DNA from: Candidatus Uhrbacteria bacterium | GTDB taxonomy: Bacteria > Patescibacteriota > Patescibacteriia > UBA9934 | Length of the DNA: 31,864 bases | NCBI GenBank assembly: GCA_030688135.1 | Contig: JAUYIW010000057.1 | Span: 1 to 31,864 of the forward strand | Reading direction: 5' to 3' | Shown here: positions 1 through 6,747 of the stretch, in pieces | How positions within the stretch are numbered: the first letter of the stretch is position 1 | Layout: the number at the start of each line of letters is the position of its first letter | Translations under genes and position numbers: made by a program | The notes under the pieces: model-generated | Database searches by the model: none | What the model was told of the DNA's origin: nothing | Seen by the model: the letters and a program-made list of their open reading frames with translations, nothing else

Positions 1-468
1 AGAACCTCCTGAAGACCCACCCGGTACTTTTGATACGTCCCATGGATTTGCAGTGTTGCCCCAAAACGAGGTCTCATTACTTGATCCCATTGCGAACTCA
101 TCCATGTTAGTTCGAACAATAATAATAGCACCGGCATCTTTTAACCTTTGAATTACCGTAGCGTCATATGTCGCAGTGTAATTTTCAAGCATCTTTGACC
201 CGGCACTCGCAATATGACCTTTAACCAAAATATTATCCTTAATTGCAATAGGAACACCTGCAAGTCTAGGTAAAGACTCACCATTATCGCGCATTTCGTC
301 AATTTTACTAGCTGCAGCCAAAGCGTCTTCTTCATAAATCTCCAAAAAAGCATTTATCTTTTCGTTCTTCGCTTTAATGCGCTGAAAACAACCTCTAACA
401 ATTTCTTCTGCGGTTGTTTCTCCGCTAACTACCGCATCTCTAATTTCTTTAGCAGTGATATATTGCAT
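1..468 (-). CDS. gatA: Asp/Glu-tRNA amidotransferase subunit A, N-terminal part (runs off left edge)
   Basis: This is the amidase subunit of GatCAB, which converts mischarged Glu-tRNA(Gln) or Asp-tRNA(Asn) to the correct amide using ammonia from glutamine. The first 156 codons are present and the frame is open at base 1. The protein begins MQYITAKEIRDAVVSGETTA. It carries the amidase-signature catalytic Lys in 'PIAIKDN' (about residue 80) and the glycine/serine-rich signature 'GGSSGGS' at the very edge, which contains the cis-Ser of the Ser-cisSer-Lys triad. The start ATG lies 2 nt after the gatC stop, so the two are translationally coupled. The C-terminal two thirds lie outside the window. 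Confidence 0.95.
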   Translation of the reverse strand, partial: MQYITAKEIRDAVVSGETTAEEIVRGCFQRIKAKNEKINAFLEIYEEDALAAASKIDEMRDNGESLPRLAGVPIAIKDNILVKGHIASAGSKMLENYTATYDATVIQRLKDAGAIIIVRTNMDEFAMGSSNETSFWGNTANPWDVSKVPGGSSGGS

Positions 469-470
469 AT

Positions 471-782
471 TTAACTATTTACTTCTGGTATATCAAAAAC
501 TCCTGGAACCTCAAGTGCGTCTCCTGTCTTTTTTGGAAAAGCATCAATACAGGCATCGCGCACTTTCTGGTCGCAATTTATAATCTCATCTTCACGAAAA
601 ATATTAACCTGATCCGTAATATACATCTTAGCATCAACCTCACTGGTATCTACTTCGTGTAGCTTGCTAATGTAGGCAACTATTGAAGGAAGTTGATCTT
701 TAAAATCAGCACGATCTTTATCTGTTAAATCGAGCAGTGCCAATTTGGCAACTTTGTCTACGTCAAATTCAATGTTGGGCAT
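471..782 (-). CDS. gatC: Asp/Glu-tRNA amidotransferase subunit C
   Basis: This 103-aa protein has the usual GatC size and pattern: an N-terminal 'DVDKVAKLALLDLTDKD' helix, then 'YISKLHEVDTSEVD', and a Pro-containing C-terminal 'EVPGVFDIPEV' tail. GatC clamps GatA to GatB and stabilises the amidotransferase. It lies directly upstream of gatA (2-nt gap) and downstream of ligA on the same strand, the ligA-gatC-gatA order seen in many Firmicutes and CPR bacteria. No Shine-Dalgarno sequence is visible before the ATG; the bases before it are the TTAGGTT-type repeat described separately. Confidence 0.93.
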   Translation of the reverse strand: MPNIEFDVDKVAKLALLDLTDKDRADFKDQLPSIVAYISKLHEVDTSEVDAKMYITDQVNIFREDEIINCDQKVRDACIDAFPKKTGDALEVPGVFDIPEVNS

Positions 783-785
783 AAG

Positions 786-810
786 TTAGGTGTTAGGTTA
801 TAGGTTATAG
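786..810. repeat. Telomere-like TTAGGTT repeat, solo copy
   Basis: About 25 bp of TTAGG(T/TG) and TATAGGTTATAG units lie between gatC and ligA. The same kind of sequence brackets the four-helix-bundle gene at 6286-6336 and 6726-6744, and occurs alone at 11327-11363. Here no gene accompanies it. Confidence 0.6.
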
Positions 811-815
811 ATGAT

Positions 816-863
816 ACCACCATCCGCTAAAGCGTAGGTGGTTCGCCCACGTTCTGCGTGGCG
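816..863. repeat. Two adjacent stem-loops between ligA and gatC
   Basis: The first dyad pairs ACCACC (816-821) with GGTGGT (837-842), with an inner CGCT-AA-AGCG stem. The second pairs CCACG (847-851) with CGTGG (857-861) around TTCTG. Neither is followed by a U tract on either strand, so this is not a standard terminator. It may be a REP-like element or a processing/attenuation structure between ligA and gatC. Confidence 0.5.
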
Positions 864-888
864 GAGGTGTTATGCTACAAACCATGAG

Positions 889-2916
889 CTACCCAAGCAT
901 ATCGATAAACTGCTTTTCCGACAAGGTTCGAACTCCTAATTTTGTAGCTTTTTCAAGTTTTGAGCCTGCGTTTTCGCCAACTACAACAAAATCTGTCTTT
1001 TTGCTAACCGATCCAGAAACATCTCCGCCAAGTACACGAATCTTTTCTTTTGCGTCTTCCCTACCCATTGATTCAAGAGTTCCGGTTACCACAAACGTTT
1101 TGCCTGCAAATTTTGTACCTCGCTTTTTAGGTGCCTTAATTTGAATTCCAGCTTCTTGATATTCATTGAGCAATTTTTGTGTTCGCTCTGATGCAAAAAA
1201 ATCTATTACTGACCTTGCAACCGTTTCACCTACATCTTGAATGTTCTGTAGCTTTTCAATAGATGCCTTTTCGATATTTTCAATTGAACCAAGATTGTCT
1301 GCCAAATCGAGCGCAGTTTGAACTCCAACGTTTGGAATACTAAGCGCAACAATGAACGCTGATAAATCAATTTCTTTTTTTGTTCCAATCTCACCGACAA
1401 GTTTCTCTGCCGATACATTACCAAAACCTTCAAGATCTTTTATTTCATCAATCTTTAGCTTAAATAGATCGGGAGGTGAGTTAAGAATTCCTTCATTAAT
1501 AAATCTCTCTACAGTTTTGCCACCAAGTCCATCAATTCCGAACGCTCGTGCAGCATGTAAAATTCTTTCACGCTCCATAGAAAAGCAACCTTTATTTTTG
1601 CATACAATATCTACCGCTCCATCTTTTTGCACAAGATTCGATTCGCAGACAGGACATTTCTTAGGAATAGAAATTAATATTTCTTTACCAGTTCGCAACT
1701 CAACTAAAACCTTTGTAATTTTTGGAATAATATCGCCGGCCTTTGTAAGGATCACAGTATCGCCGATCTTAACCCCAAGCCGCTTGATTTCATCGGCGTT
1801 ATGAAGTGTTGCATGAGTCACAGTTGTGCCTGCAATAAATTTTGATGAAACGTTTGCCACAGGTGTAAGCTTACCTGTTCGCCCAACAAACCATTCTACG
1901 CTTTCCACACGCGTTGTAGCCTCTTCTGGAGCGAATTTCCAAGCAACTAGGCCCCTTGGAGTCTTTCCAACTACACCCAGCTCTCTAAATGCCTTATGGC
2001 TATTAACACGCACGACTACACCATCAATCCAATAATCTATTTTATCACGCTTAGCATTAGTTGCATTAAAATATTGTCTAACCTCAATTTTATTTCTAGC
2101 ATGAACACCTTCGGCAGTTTTAAATCCAAGTAGATTTAATATTTCCATGCTCGCTTTTTGGGTTTCTTGACCAATGTCGTCCAGATGCCAAGCCCTAAAA
2201 CTTAGTGGACGAGAAGCTGTAATCTTAGGATCGAGCTGACGCACGCTTCCTGCGGAAACATTTCGAGGATTTGCAAAAATCTTTTTTCCTAGCTTTTTCT
2301 GTATTGCATTCATTTTTTCAAAATCTTTCTTTCCCATAAAAACCTCTCCGCGAACTTCGATTGTGCCCTTCAGTAAATCAGATGACTTTATACCAAACTT
2401 TTTAAGTTCAGCGTCACTCAGCTCGCGCAAGCGCAAAGGAATTGCCTCAATTGTTTTTATATTTCGAGTAACATCTTCACCTATCTTGCCATCTCCTCGG
2501 GTTGACCCGGTTTTTAAAACTCCATCAACGTAAATTAAAGAAATTGCCAAACCATCAATTTTAGTCATTAAATAAAAATCTTCTACATTATGTCCGCCTA
2601 TCTTTACTAGCCGATCTACCCAAGAATCAAATTCATCTTGCGTAAAAATATCTTCCATTGAAAGCATTGGAGCGCGATGAGTAATTTTTGTGTACTTCGA
2701 AAGTGGCTCTCCTCCAACGCGCTGAGTTGGTGAGTCAGCCGTAATTAGATCGGGATGTTTTTGCTCGAGTTGATAGAGCTCATGCTTCAAACTATCGTGC
2801 GCGGCATCCGAAATCTCATGCTTATCCAGTACATGATACAAATAACGGTGATGGTTGATCACCTTTTTTAGCTTATTGATTCTTTCCTTAGCCTGCTGTT
2901 TTGACAATTCTTTCAT
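889..2916 (-). CDS. ligA: NAD-dependent DNA ligase LigA
   Basis: This 675-aa protein has the full LigA length and seals nicks using NAD+ in replication and repair. Visible domains are: Ia (residues 1-70, with H23 and Y25 in 'NHHRYLYHVLD'); the adenylation domain with catalytic Lys119 in 'TKIDGLA' and 'TRGDG' at 139-143; an OB fold; a four-Cys zinc finger (C421, C424, C439, C444); a helix-hairpin-helix region near 455-590; and a C-terminal BRCT domain (about 600-675). The start ATG lies 6 nt after an extended -10, so the message is probably leaderless. It is the first gene of the ligA-gatC-gatA block. Confidence 0.98.
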   Translation of the reverse strand: MKELSKQQAKERINKLKKVINHHRYLYHVLDKHEISDAAHDSLKHELYQLEQKHPDLITADSPTQRVGGEPLSKYTKITHRAPMLSMEDIFTQDEFDSWVDRLVKIGGHNVEDFYLMTKIDGLAISLIYVDGVLKTGSTRGDGKIGEDVTRNIKTIEAIPLRLRELSDAELKKFGIKSSDLLKGTIEVRGEVFMGKKDFEKMNAIQKKLGKKIFANPRNVSAGSVRQLDPKITASRPLSFRAWHLDDIGQETQKASMEILNLLGFKTAEGVHARNKIEVRQYFNATNAKRDKIDYWIDGVVVRVNSHKAFRELGVVGKTPRGLVAWKFAPEEATTRVESVEWFVGRTGKLTPVANVSSKFIAGTTVTHATLHNADEIKRLGVKIGDTVILTKAGDIIPKITKVLVELRTGKEILISIPKKCPVCESNLVQKDGAVDIVCKNKGCFSMERERILHAARAFGIDGLGGKTVERFINEGILNSPPDLFKLKIDEIKDLEGFGNVSAEKLVGEIGTKKEIDLSAFIVALSIPNVGVQTALDLADNLGSIENIEKASIEKLQNIQDVGETVARSVIDFFASERTQKLLNEYQEAGIQIKAPKKRGTKFAGKTFVVTGTLESMGREDAKEKIRVLGGDVSGSVSKKTDFVVVGENAGSKLEKATKLGVRTLSEKQFIDMLG

Positions 2917-2922
2917 GGATGT

Positions 2923-2931
2923 ATTGTAGCA
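2923..2931 (-). promoter_or_regulatory. Extended -10 promoter of ligA (leaderless)
   Basis: On the minus strand TGC-TACAAT lies exactly 6 nt before the ligA ATG. Transcription would begin at or next to the start codon. There is no recognisable -35 and no Shine-Dalgarno site. Confidence 0.5.
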
Positions 2932-3077
2932 AATTTGTGGTTTTTGAGCTATATACGATATCTGGTCATAAATCCATAATATGCTTCAAAGGACGCAGAA
3001 GTTTTAAAGTAGTCACCTAAATTATCTCCTTGAGCGTCTGTCCGCTCGCTCTGTCTAGTGAGTGTAGGCGCAGTAGT

Positions 3078-3107
3078 AAAAAGAAAATAGCCCCGTTCGG
3101 GACTATT
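3078..3107 (-). terminator. Rho-independent terminator of the gene ending at 3109
   Basis: On the minus strand a 10-bp stem (3086-3107, with one G-U pair and an AA loop) is followed by a U-rich run (3078-3085). It begins 2 nt after the stop codon. Confidence 0.85.
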
Positions 3108-3108
3108 A

Positions 3109-3807
3109 CTAAGACCTGCTAATGATCAGACAGTCGTCTCGACCAATGCGCCATTCCACCTCATCACCAATTGACCAGCCCATGCTCTTAACAGCGCCAA
3201 TCACCGTTAAACAGGTTTGATGACGGGAACTTGTAATCACGGTAATGACACCAGAACTATCTGCAGTATCCATGAAAAATTGTCGCTCTCGAGAAACGTT
3301 GTGAAGCGCAAGCATGACACTCCCACGACTCACTATCCAATCAATCTTTATACCCCAGACCCATCCCAACTTTCCCAAAAGCCTATGATGTATAACAATC
3401 CTAGGTTTGCTCCTAGATCCACGCTGGACCTTTAGCGTTCCGCCTCTCCTTACTGGCGGAACAGCCGTTGGCGCTCCTGTGTCCCGGCGATGCCTTTGAA
3501 TAGCCATCTGTACCATATGCACATTCGGGTAACCGGTTTTCTCCGCCACCTCAGCAGGCGTCATACCACCCCTGCGCAGTCTATACGCCTTTGCCGCCCT
3601 CTCAGGGCCAGTCAAAAAAATTCCATGACGGTTACTCACAAATGTGCCTCCATACTTACGCATACGCGCTCTACGAATGGCGCGCTGTATGGTCGCAAGC
3701 GCACGCCCTGTTTCTTTTGCGATTTGCGCGTATGTTAGCTCTTCAATTTCCCAAAGTCGTAAAATATTCGCATCTTCCTCTTCCGAAAGCTGGATATTTG
3801 TTCCCAC
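3109..3807 (-). CDS. Predicted DNA-binding regulator with two HTHs and two AbrB-like repeats
   Basis: This 232-aa protein belongs to no family I recognise. Residues 24-47 ('LTYAQIAKETGRALATIQRA') and 81-106 ('MTPAEVAEKTGYPNVHMVQM') each read as a helix-turn-helix, so the N-half looks duplicated. A basic linker (about 118-137) follows. Then come two segments (about 140-168 and 198-230) with the pattern 'KLGWVWGIKIDW' / 'SMGWSIGDEVEW' followed by a hydrophobic strand, resembling the swapped-hairpin AbrB/MazE fold ('LGIKPGDEVEF'). The start is GTG, chosen because a GGAGG site lies just upstream. It is a monocistronic unit with its own promoter and terminator. DNA binding is likely; targets are unknown. 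Confidence 0.75.
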   Translation of the reverse strand: MGTNIQLSEEEDANILRLWEIEELTYAQIAKETGRALATIQRAIRRARMRKYGGTFVSNRHGIFLTGPERAAKAYRLRRGGMTPAEVAEKTGYPNVHMVQMAIQRHRRDTGAPTAVPPVRRGGTLKVQRGSRSKPRIVIHHRLLGKLGWVWGIKIDWIVSRGSVMLALHNVSRERQFFMDTADSSGVITVITSSRHQTCLTVIGAVKSMGWSIGDEVEWRIGRDDCLIISRS

Positions 3808-3840
3808 TTACCCTCCAAGTGTTTGAATGAACGAGAGATT

Positions 3841-3869
3841 AGGTTAGCAGTTTAAGGTGGTCGTGTCAA
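3841..3869 (-). promoter_or_regulatory. Sigma-70-type promoter for the 3109-3807 regulator
   Basis: On the minus strand TTGACA (3864-3869), 17 nt, TAACCT (3841-3846), about 34 nt upstream of the GTG start. The -35 is perfect and the -10 is weak. Confidence 0.55.
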
Positions 3870-4163
3870 TTAGATGCACGCCACACCATTTCTACGAAAT
3901 AGATGATCGCAATAAGAAATATCTCGGAAAGATCTTTACGCTCGTTGACAAACATACTCAGTCAAGATTCTGGAATATGCATGCTCAAAATATTTGGCCG
4001 TGCACTTTGCTGTCTTCTAATGAGTAAGGTTCATTGACGACAAAGAATCTTTAGTTGACAACGAAAGATCCATTCGTTCGCGACAATTGCGTAGCTCACT
4101 CAGGATGACAGTTAAGACCTGTCCTAATACATTTTAATGATCCATCTTGATCGTCTCCAACTT
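3870..4163. other. Gene-free stretch with a degenerate dispersed repeat
   Basis: No plausible gene is seen between the regulator and the small-gene pair. Read on the minus strand, about 4045-4111 contains CTGTCATCCTGAG followed about 25 nt later by GGATCTTT and a second ATCTTT/AAAGAT dyad. This resembles the dispersed 'TGTCATCCTGAGCGAAG...GGATCTTT' intergenic repeat I recall from many uncultured bacterial genomes. The match is degenerate and made from memory. Confidence 0.35.
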
Positions 4164-4199
4164 AAAAAGAAAAACCGCGCATGCAAAGCTACACACGCG
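4164..4199 (-). terminator. Rho-independent terminator of the small-gene pair
   Basis: On the minus strand a 9-bp stem with three wobble pairs (4176-4199, loop AGCTTT) is followed by GUUUUUCUUUUU. It lies 15 nt after the stop of the second small gene. Confidence 0.8.
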
Positions 4200-4214
4200 A
4201 TAAGGCGACTACCT

Positions 4215-4445
4215 TCAGTCAATCTTGTTCCGCACCTTGAAGGTGCACGCAATATTTGGGCCCTTAAGGCCTGCAATCAGCAAACTGGGACCTTGCGGAT
4301 GGATGTGAACTACGGTATCCACGGTTGCAATGCCAACGCTATGCACAAACCTCAGAACCTCAAGCTCAGCACCTTCGATACTGCCTCCAGAGTACGCTTC
4401 GCTCGCAATCTGCCGAATGCGTTCCATCATCTGAACCTTATCCAT
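4215..4445 (-). CDS. Small orphan protein, paralogue of its upstream neighbour
   Basis: A 76-aa protein starting MDKVQMMERIRQIASEAYSG. I do not recognise the family. The ATG at 4445 was chosen over one 33 nt upstream because AGGAG lies 5 nt before it. It aligns along its whole length with the upstream gene (4475-4693): shared MDK-Q, R, A, Y, G, E, R, S-G, T-T-V-I and GP residues, in an arrangement of one helix followed by beta strands. This suggests tandem duplication. It is second in a two-gene operon and is followed by a strong terminator. There is no signal peptide or membrane segment. The function is unknown. Confidence 0.65.
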   Translation of the reverse strand: MDKVQMMERIRQIASEAYSGGSIEGAELEVLRFVHSVGIATVDTVVHIHPQGPSLLIAGLKGPNIACTFKVRNKID

Positions 4446-4474
4446 TGCTTCTCCTGTTTTGAGATTTTTTAGCG

Positions 4475-4693
4475 TCACTCTGGTCTGAATTGAGCCGAAA
4501 CTGATCCGAACGTTGTGCCCTCGATCTCTACTCGTGGTCCATGAGTCCTAATCGAAACCTTGGTATACCTAGTAACACAGCCAAGCGAATCAAGTAGTCT
4601 CCAGATCGCCTGCTCAGTGTCTGCTACCGTACCACGATTGTAATTAAGTGCAGCGCACTCAATCACCCTAGCCGTAAACTGATTCTTGTCCAT
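4475..4693 (-). CDS. Small orphan protein, first of a tandem paralogous pair
   Basis: A 72-aa protein starting MDKNQFTARVIECAALNYNR. A longer reading frame extends to 4876, but the ATG at 4693 has AGGAG 8 nt upstream, and a strong promoter (4833-4861) lies inside the longer frame, so the short form is preferred. It is collinear with the downstream protein and probably its duplicate. The 5' untranslated region would be about 130 nt, which is long for this window and could hold regulation. The function is unknown; a small nucleic-acid-binding or oligomeric protein is possible, but nothing shows it. Confidence 0.6.
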   Translation of the reverse strand: MDKNQFTARVIECAALNYNRGTVADTEQAIWRLLDSLGCVTRYTKVSIRTHGPRVEIEGTTFGSVSAQFRPE

Positions 4694-4832
4694 TTGAAGG
4701 TCTCCTACAAATCCGCACGTCATTGTGCCTTCCAAATCCCTTTGAGCAGCCCGCTTCTCAAAAAAACTACGGAGCCAGTCTGATAGATATTTTGACAACT
4801 TTACCTCCCATAGTAGTTGAAAGAACAATTCA

Positions 4833-4861
4833 AACATAGCTAAAAACGTCCATGCTGTCAA
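4833..4861 (-). promoter_or_regulatory. Sigma-70-type promoter of the small-gene pair
   Basis: On the minus strand TTGACA (4856-4861), 17 nt, TATGTT (4833-4838). The spacing is ideal, with six of six -35 and four of six -10 matches. Confidence 0.7.
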
Positions 4862-4904
4862 GGTATCACGCCTCAAAGGTATCTACAAACAAAAAATAAA
4901 GACA

Positions 4905-4931
4905 AACAAAAAAACAAGAGAGAATCTCATG
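4905..4931 (-). terminator. Weak terminator after pilD
   Basis: On the minus strand CATGAGA/TCTCTTG forms a short stem with one mismatch and a TTC loop (4915-4931), followed by a T-rich run. It lies about 27 nt after the prepilin peptidase stop codon. Confidence 0.5.
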
Positions 4932-4957
4932 TTTTTTATCCAATAGTGTCTATCTTC

Positions 4958-5761
4958 CTAGCCAAAAAATCCTAAATACCACTCCAGCATTTGTGAGCCC
5001 CAAATCATGGTTATAACAATCGCGAACGCCATAAACGTCCCAAAAGGAACATGGCTGTCAAACTTTCTTTTCTTCGAAATAATCAATAACATTCCAACAA
5101 TCGCGCCAAAAACATAAGAGATAAATAATGCCACTACGCCTAGCTCAATTCCTAATAAAAATCCCATTAATAATCCCATTCGAATGTCGCCTCCTCCAAT
5201 CCACTTTCCGCCAGAAATCAAAAACTGAAATGCGAAAAATCCACCGATCAGAAATCCTCCTACAAGAATATTTAGTGCGTCAGCACCAAGTGCAATGTTA
5301 AAGATAAGCGCCACAATCATTGCCGGAACAGAAAATCTATCTAAAATGTATGAGTATTTAAAGTCGTAAACAAAAATTATTACAAGAAATGCCGCAATTA
5401 TTGCATCGCGAACAAAAAGCAAAATCCATTCGCTTTGCTCTACAAACACCGGTAAACCAATTCCTAACGTGGCGCGAGCAAATAGTAATCCAAATAATAT
5501 GCCCATCGCAATTTCAACTACCGGGTACTGCCACTCAATTACTGATGAGCATTTTCGACATCGACCCTTTAGCGCAAAATAACTCCAGACTGGAATCAAA
5601 TCAATAGCTGCCACTGGTTCAAGGCATTTCCTACACTTTGAACGCCCAGTAAACGACTCGCCTGCGCCAGTTCTAAATATTACAACATTTAGAAAGCTAC
5701 CAACAGCAATACCAAGTACGCTAATTGCTATTGTCCAAAATATAATTTCAGTGTCAATCAT
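4958..5761 (-). CDS. pilD: Prepilin peptidase / N-methyltransferase PilD
   Basis: A 267-aa polytopic membrane protein that cleaves type IV prepilin leaders and methylates the new N-terminus. 'GIAVGSFLNVVIFR' (17-30) is the family's N-terminal signature. Two CxxC pairs (C43/C46 and C68/C71) form the cytoplasmic zinc-binding domain. 'GGGDIRMGLLMGF' in the C-half carries a catalytic aspartate, and several hydrophobic helices follow. An ATG 42 nt further upstream would overlap the pilin gene. The start at 5761 is preferred because it places 20 residues before GSFLN, as is usual, and leaves a 14-nt gap after the pilin. It is the last gene of the pilus operon. Confidence 0.93.
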   Translation of the reverse strand: MIDTEIIFWTIAISVLGIAVGSFLNVVIFRTGAGESFTGRSKCRKCLEPVAAIDLIPVWSYFALKGRCRKCSSVIEWQYPVVEIAMGILFGLLFARATLGIGLPVFVEQSEWILLFVRDAIIAAFLVIIFVYDFKYSYILDRFSVPAMIVALIFNIALGADALNILVGGFLIGGFFAFQFLISGGKWIGGGDIRMGLLMGFLLGIELGVVALFISYVFGAIVGMLLIISKKRKFDSHVPFGTFMAFAIVITMIWGSQMLEWYLGFFG

Positions 5762-5775
5762 AAAATCATCTAATG

Positions 5776-6285
5776 TTACGGTGACGCAATAATAACTGAA
5801 CATTGGCCCGGTTCAATACCAGATTCAGTAGCACAGTTCAAACCTTTCTGAAGCTCGATAAGTGGATTTGCATGCTCAAGCTCAAACTGAATTCTATATT
5901 CTCCAACACTTCCAACATAACAATACGCGTTTGAAACATCACTGCACCCTGAAAGCTTATTAAGTCCGGCTGTTGGAGTTCCCGGAACTACATCCATATA
6001 AACATTTTCGCTCTGGGCCATGCAGGCAGAGGCAAAACCGCTTTCTCCAAGGCAAATTGTCGAAGCTCCACCCAAGGCTGTTTCGGTAGCTACTTCCGGA
6101 TACATATTGAAGTCATTGAAATATAGCTCCAATGCAGCTTGAGTTTGCCGAACGTCTGAAAGTCGAATCGCGTCGCGCGTTCGGGACCTTGCAGTCGAAA
6201 CTGCAACTACTGCCATAAGTCCAAGTAGACCAATTATAAGGGCGACTATTAAGACTTCGATTTTTGTAATTCCTTGTTTGTTCAT
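5776..6285 (-). CDS. Type IV pilin-like protein
   Basis: A 169-aa protein with a short class III-like leader, MNKQG, then ITKIEVLIVALIIGLLGLMA. The leader cleavage site is after Gly5, with the required Glu at +5 of the mature form and a hydrophobic stalk helix. 'RLSDVRQTQAALELYFNDFNMYP' is the typical pseudopilin region for CPR and Gram-positive pilins. The C-terminal domain has several cysteines that could form disulfides (six between about residues 98 and 161). It is processed by the PilD encoded 14 nt downstream. It could be a major pilin or a minor pseudopilin; the sequence does not settle which. Confidence 0.9.
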   Translation of the reverse strand: MNKQGITKIEVLIVALIIGLLGLMAVVAVSTARSRTRDAIRLSDVRQTQAALELYFNDFNMYPEVATETALGGASTICLGESGFASACMAQSENVYMDVVPGTPTAGLNKLSGCSDVSNAYCYVGSVGEYRIQFELEHANPLIELQKGLNCATESGIEPGQCSVIIASP

Positions 6286-6336
6286 AATTAGGTTTTAGGG
6301 ATTGGGTTTTAGGGATTAGGGATTAGGACTTAGGGC
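6286..6336. repeat. Left flanking telomere-like repeat of the four-helix-bundle gene
   Basis: About 50 bp of TTAGG, TTTTAGGGATTAGGG and similar units, reading TTAGG on the plus strand. Together with the oppositely oriented array at 6726-6744 it brackets the gene at 6352-6717 as an imperfect inverted repeat. Confidence 0.8.
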
Positions 6337-6351
6337 TCAGTGAATGATTCA

Positions 6352-6717
6352 TCAATCTCTTAATGATCCTTGTAAACCATTTAGCATCTTCATTATCTCA
6401 GTAACCAGGTCGACTAGCTGCTCCGCCTCTTGATCTGTCAAATATTTAAGTCGTCTAGCTAGCTCTATTTGGGTCTCCAATTCTACCCCGGAAGAAAAAG
6501 CAATATTTACAAATCTGGCATATTCTTTTCGAGTTCCGCGCATACGACCTTCAGCAATATTACATGGTATTGCACTTGAACTGCGTCTCATCTGAGATGT
6601 TAATCCGTATATTTCATGTTTTGGAAAATTATCAGTTATCTTATAAATTAGCACAGATAAATCCATGGACTTCTGCCATACTGACAGATCTCTAAACGAA
6701 ATAATCTTATCATCCAT
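6352..6717 (-). CDS. Four-helix-bundle protein (S23/IVP family)
   Basis: A 121-aa protein matching the 23S rRNA intervening-sequence (S23, TIGR02436-type) family: 'FRDLSVWQKSMDLSVLIYKIT' at the N-terminus, 'LTSQMRRSSSAIPCNIAEG' in the middle, and 'ARFVNIAFSSGVELETQIELA' after it. These proteins fold as four-helix bundles. Their genes occur inside 23S rRNA intervening sequences, and also free-standing in large numbers in CPR genomes; their function is unknown. Here the gene sits between the receiver and the pilin genes of a pilus operon. It is bracketed by inverted TTAGG-type arrays, which suggests insertion into the operon. Confidence 0.92.
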   Translation of the reverse strand: MDDKIISFRDLSVWQKSMDLSVLIYKITDNFPKHEIYGLTSQMRRSSSAIPCNIAEGRMRGTRKEYARFVNIAFSSGVELETQIELARRLKYLTDQEAEQLVDLVTEIMKMLNGLQGSLRD

Positions 6718-6725
6718 ACCAAATA

Positions 6726-6744
6726 CCTAAAACCTATAACCTAA
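6726..6744. repeat. Right flanking telomere-like repeat of the four-helix-bundle gene
   Basis: CCTAAAACCTATAACCTAA on the plus strand is the inverse orientation of the array at 6286-6336. Read on the minus strand it is TTAGG TTATAGG TTTTAGG. Confidence 0.75.
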
Positions 6745-6747
6745 CGA

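Noticed and set aside
889..2035. Several plus-strand open frames opposite ligA (for example 1352-1804)
   Set aside because: They are shadows of a full-length, well-conserved LigA frame and have no ribosome site or family resemblance.
4694..4876. Longer coding frame giving a 133-aa protein with a hydrophobic N-terminus
   Set aside because: A near-consensus promoter lies inside the extension and a good AGGAG-ATG start exists at 4693, which also matches the paralogue's start.
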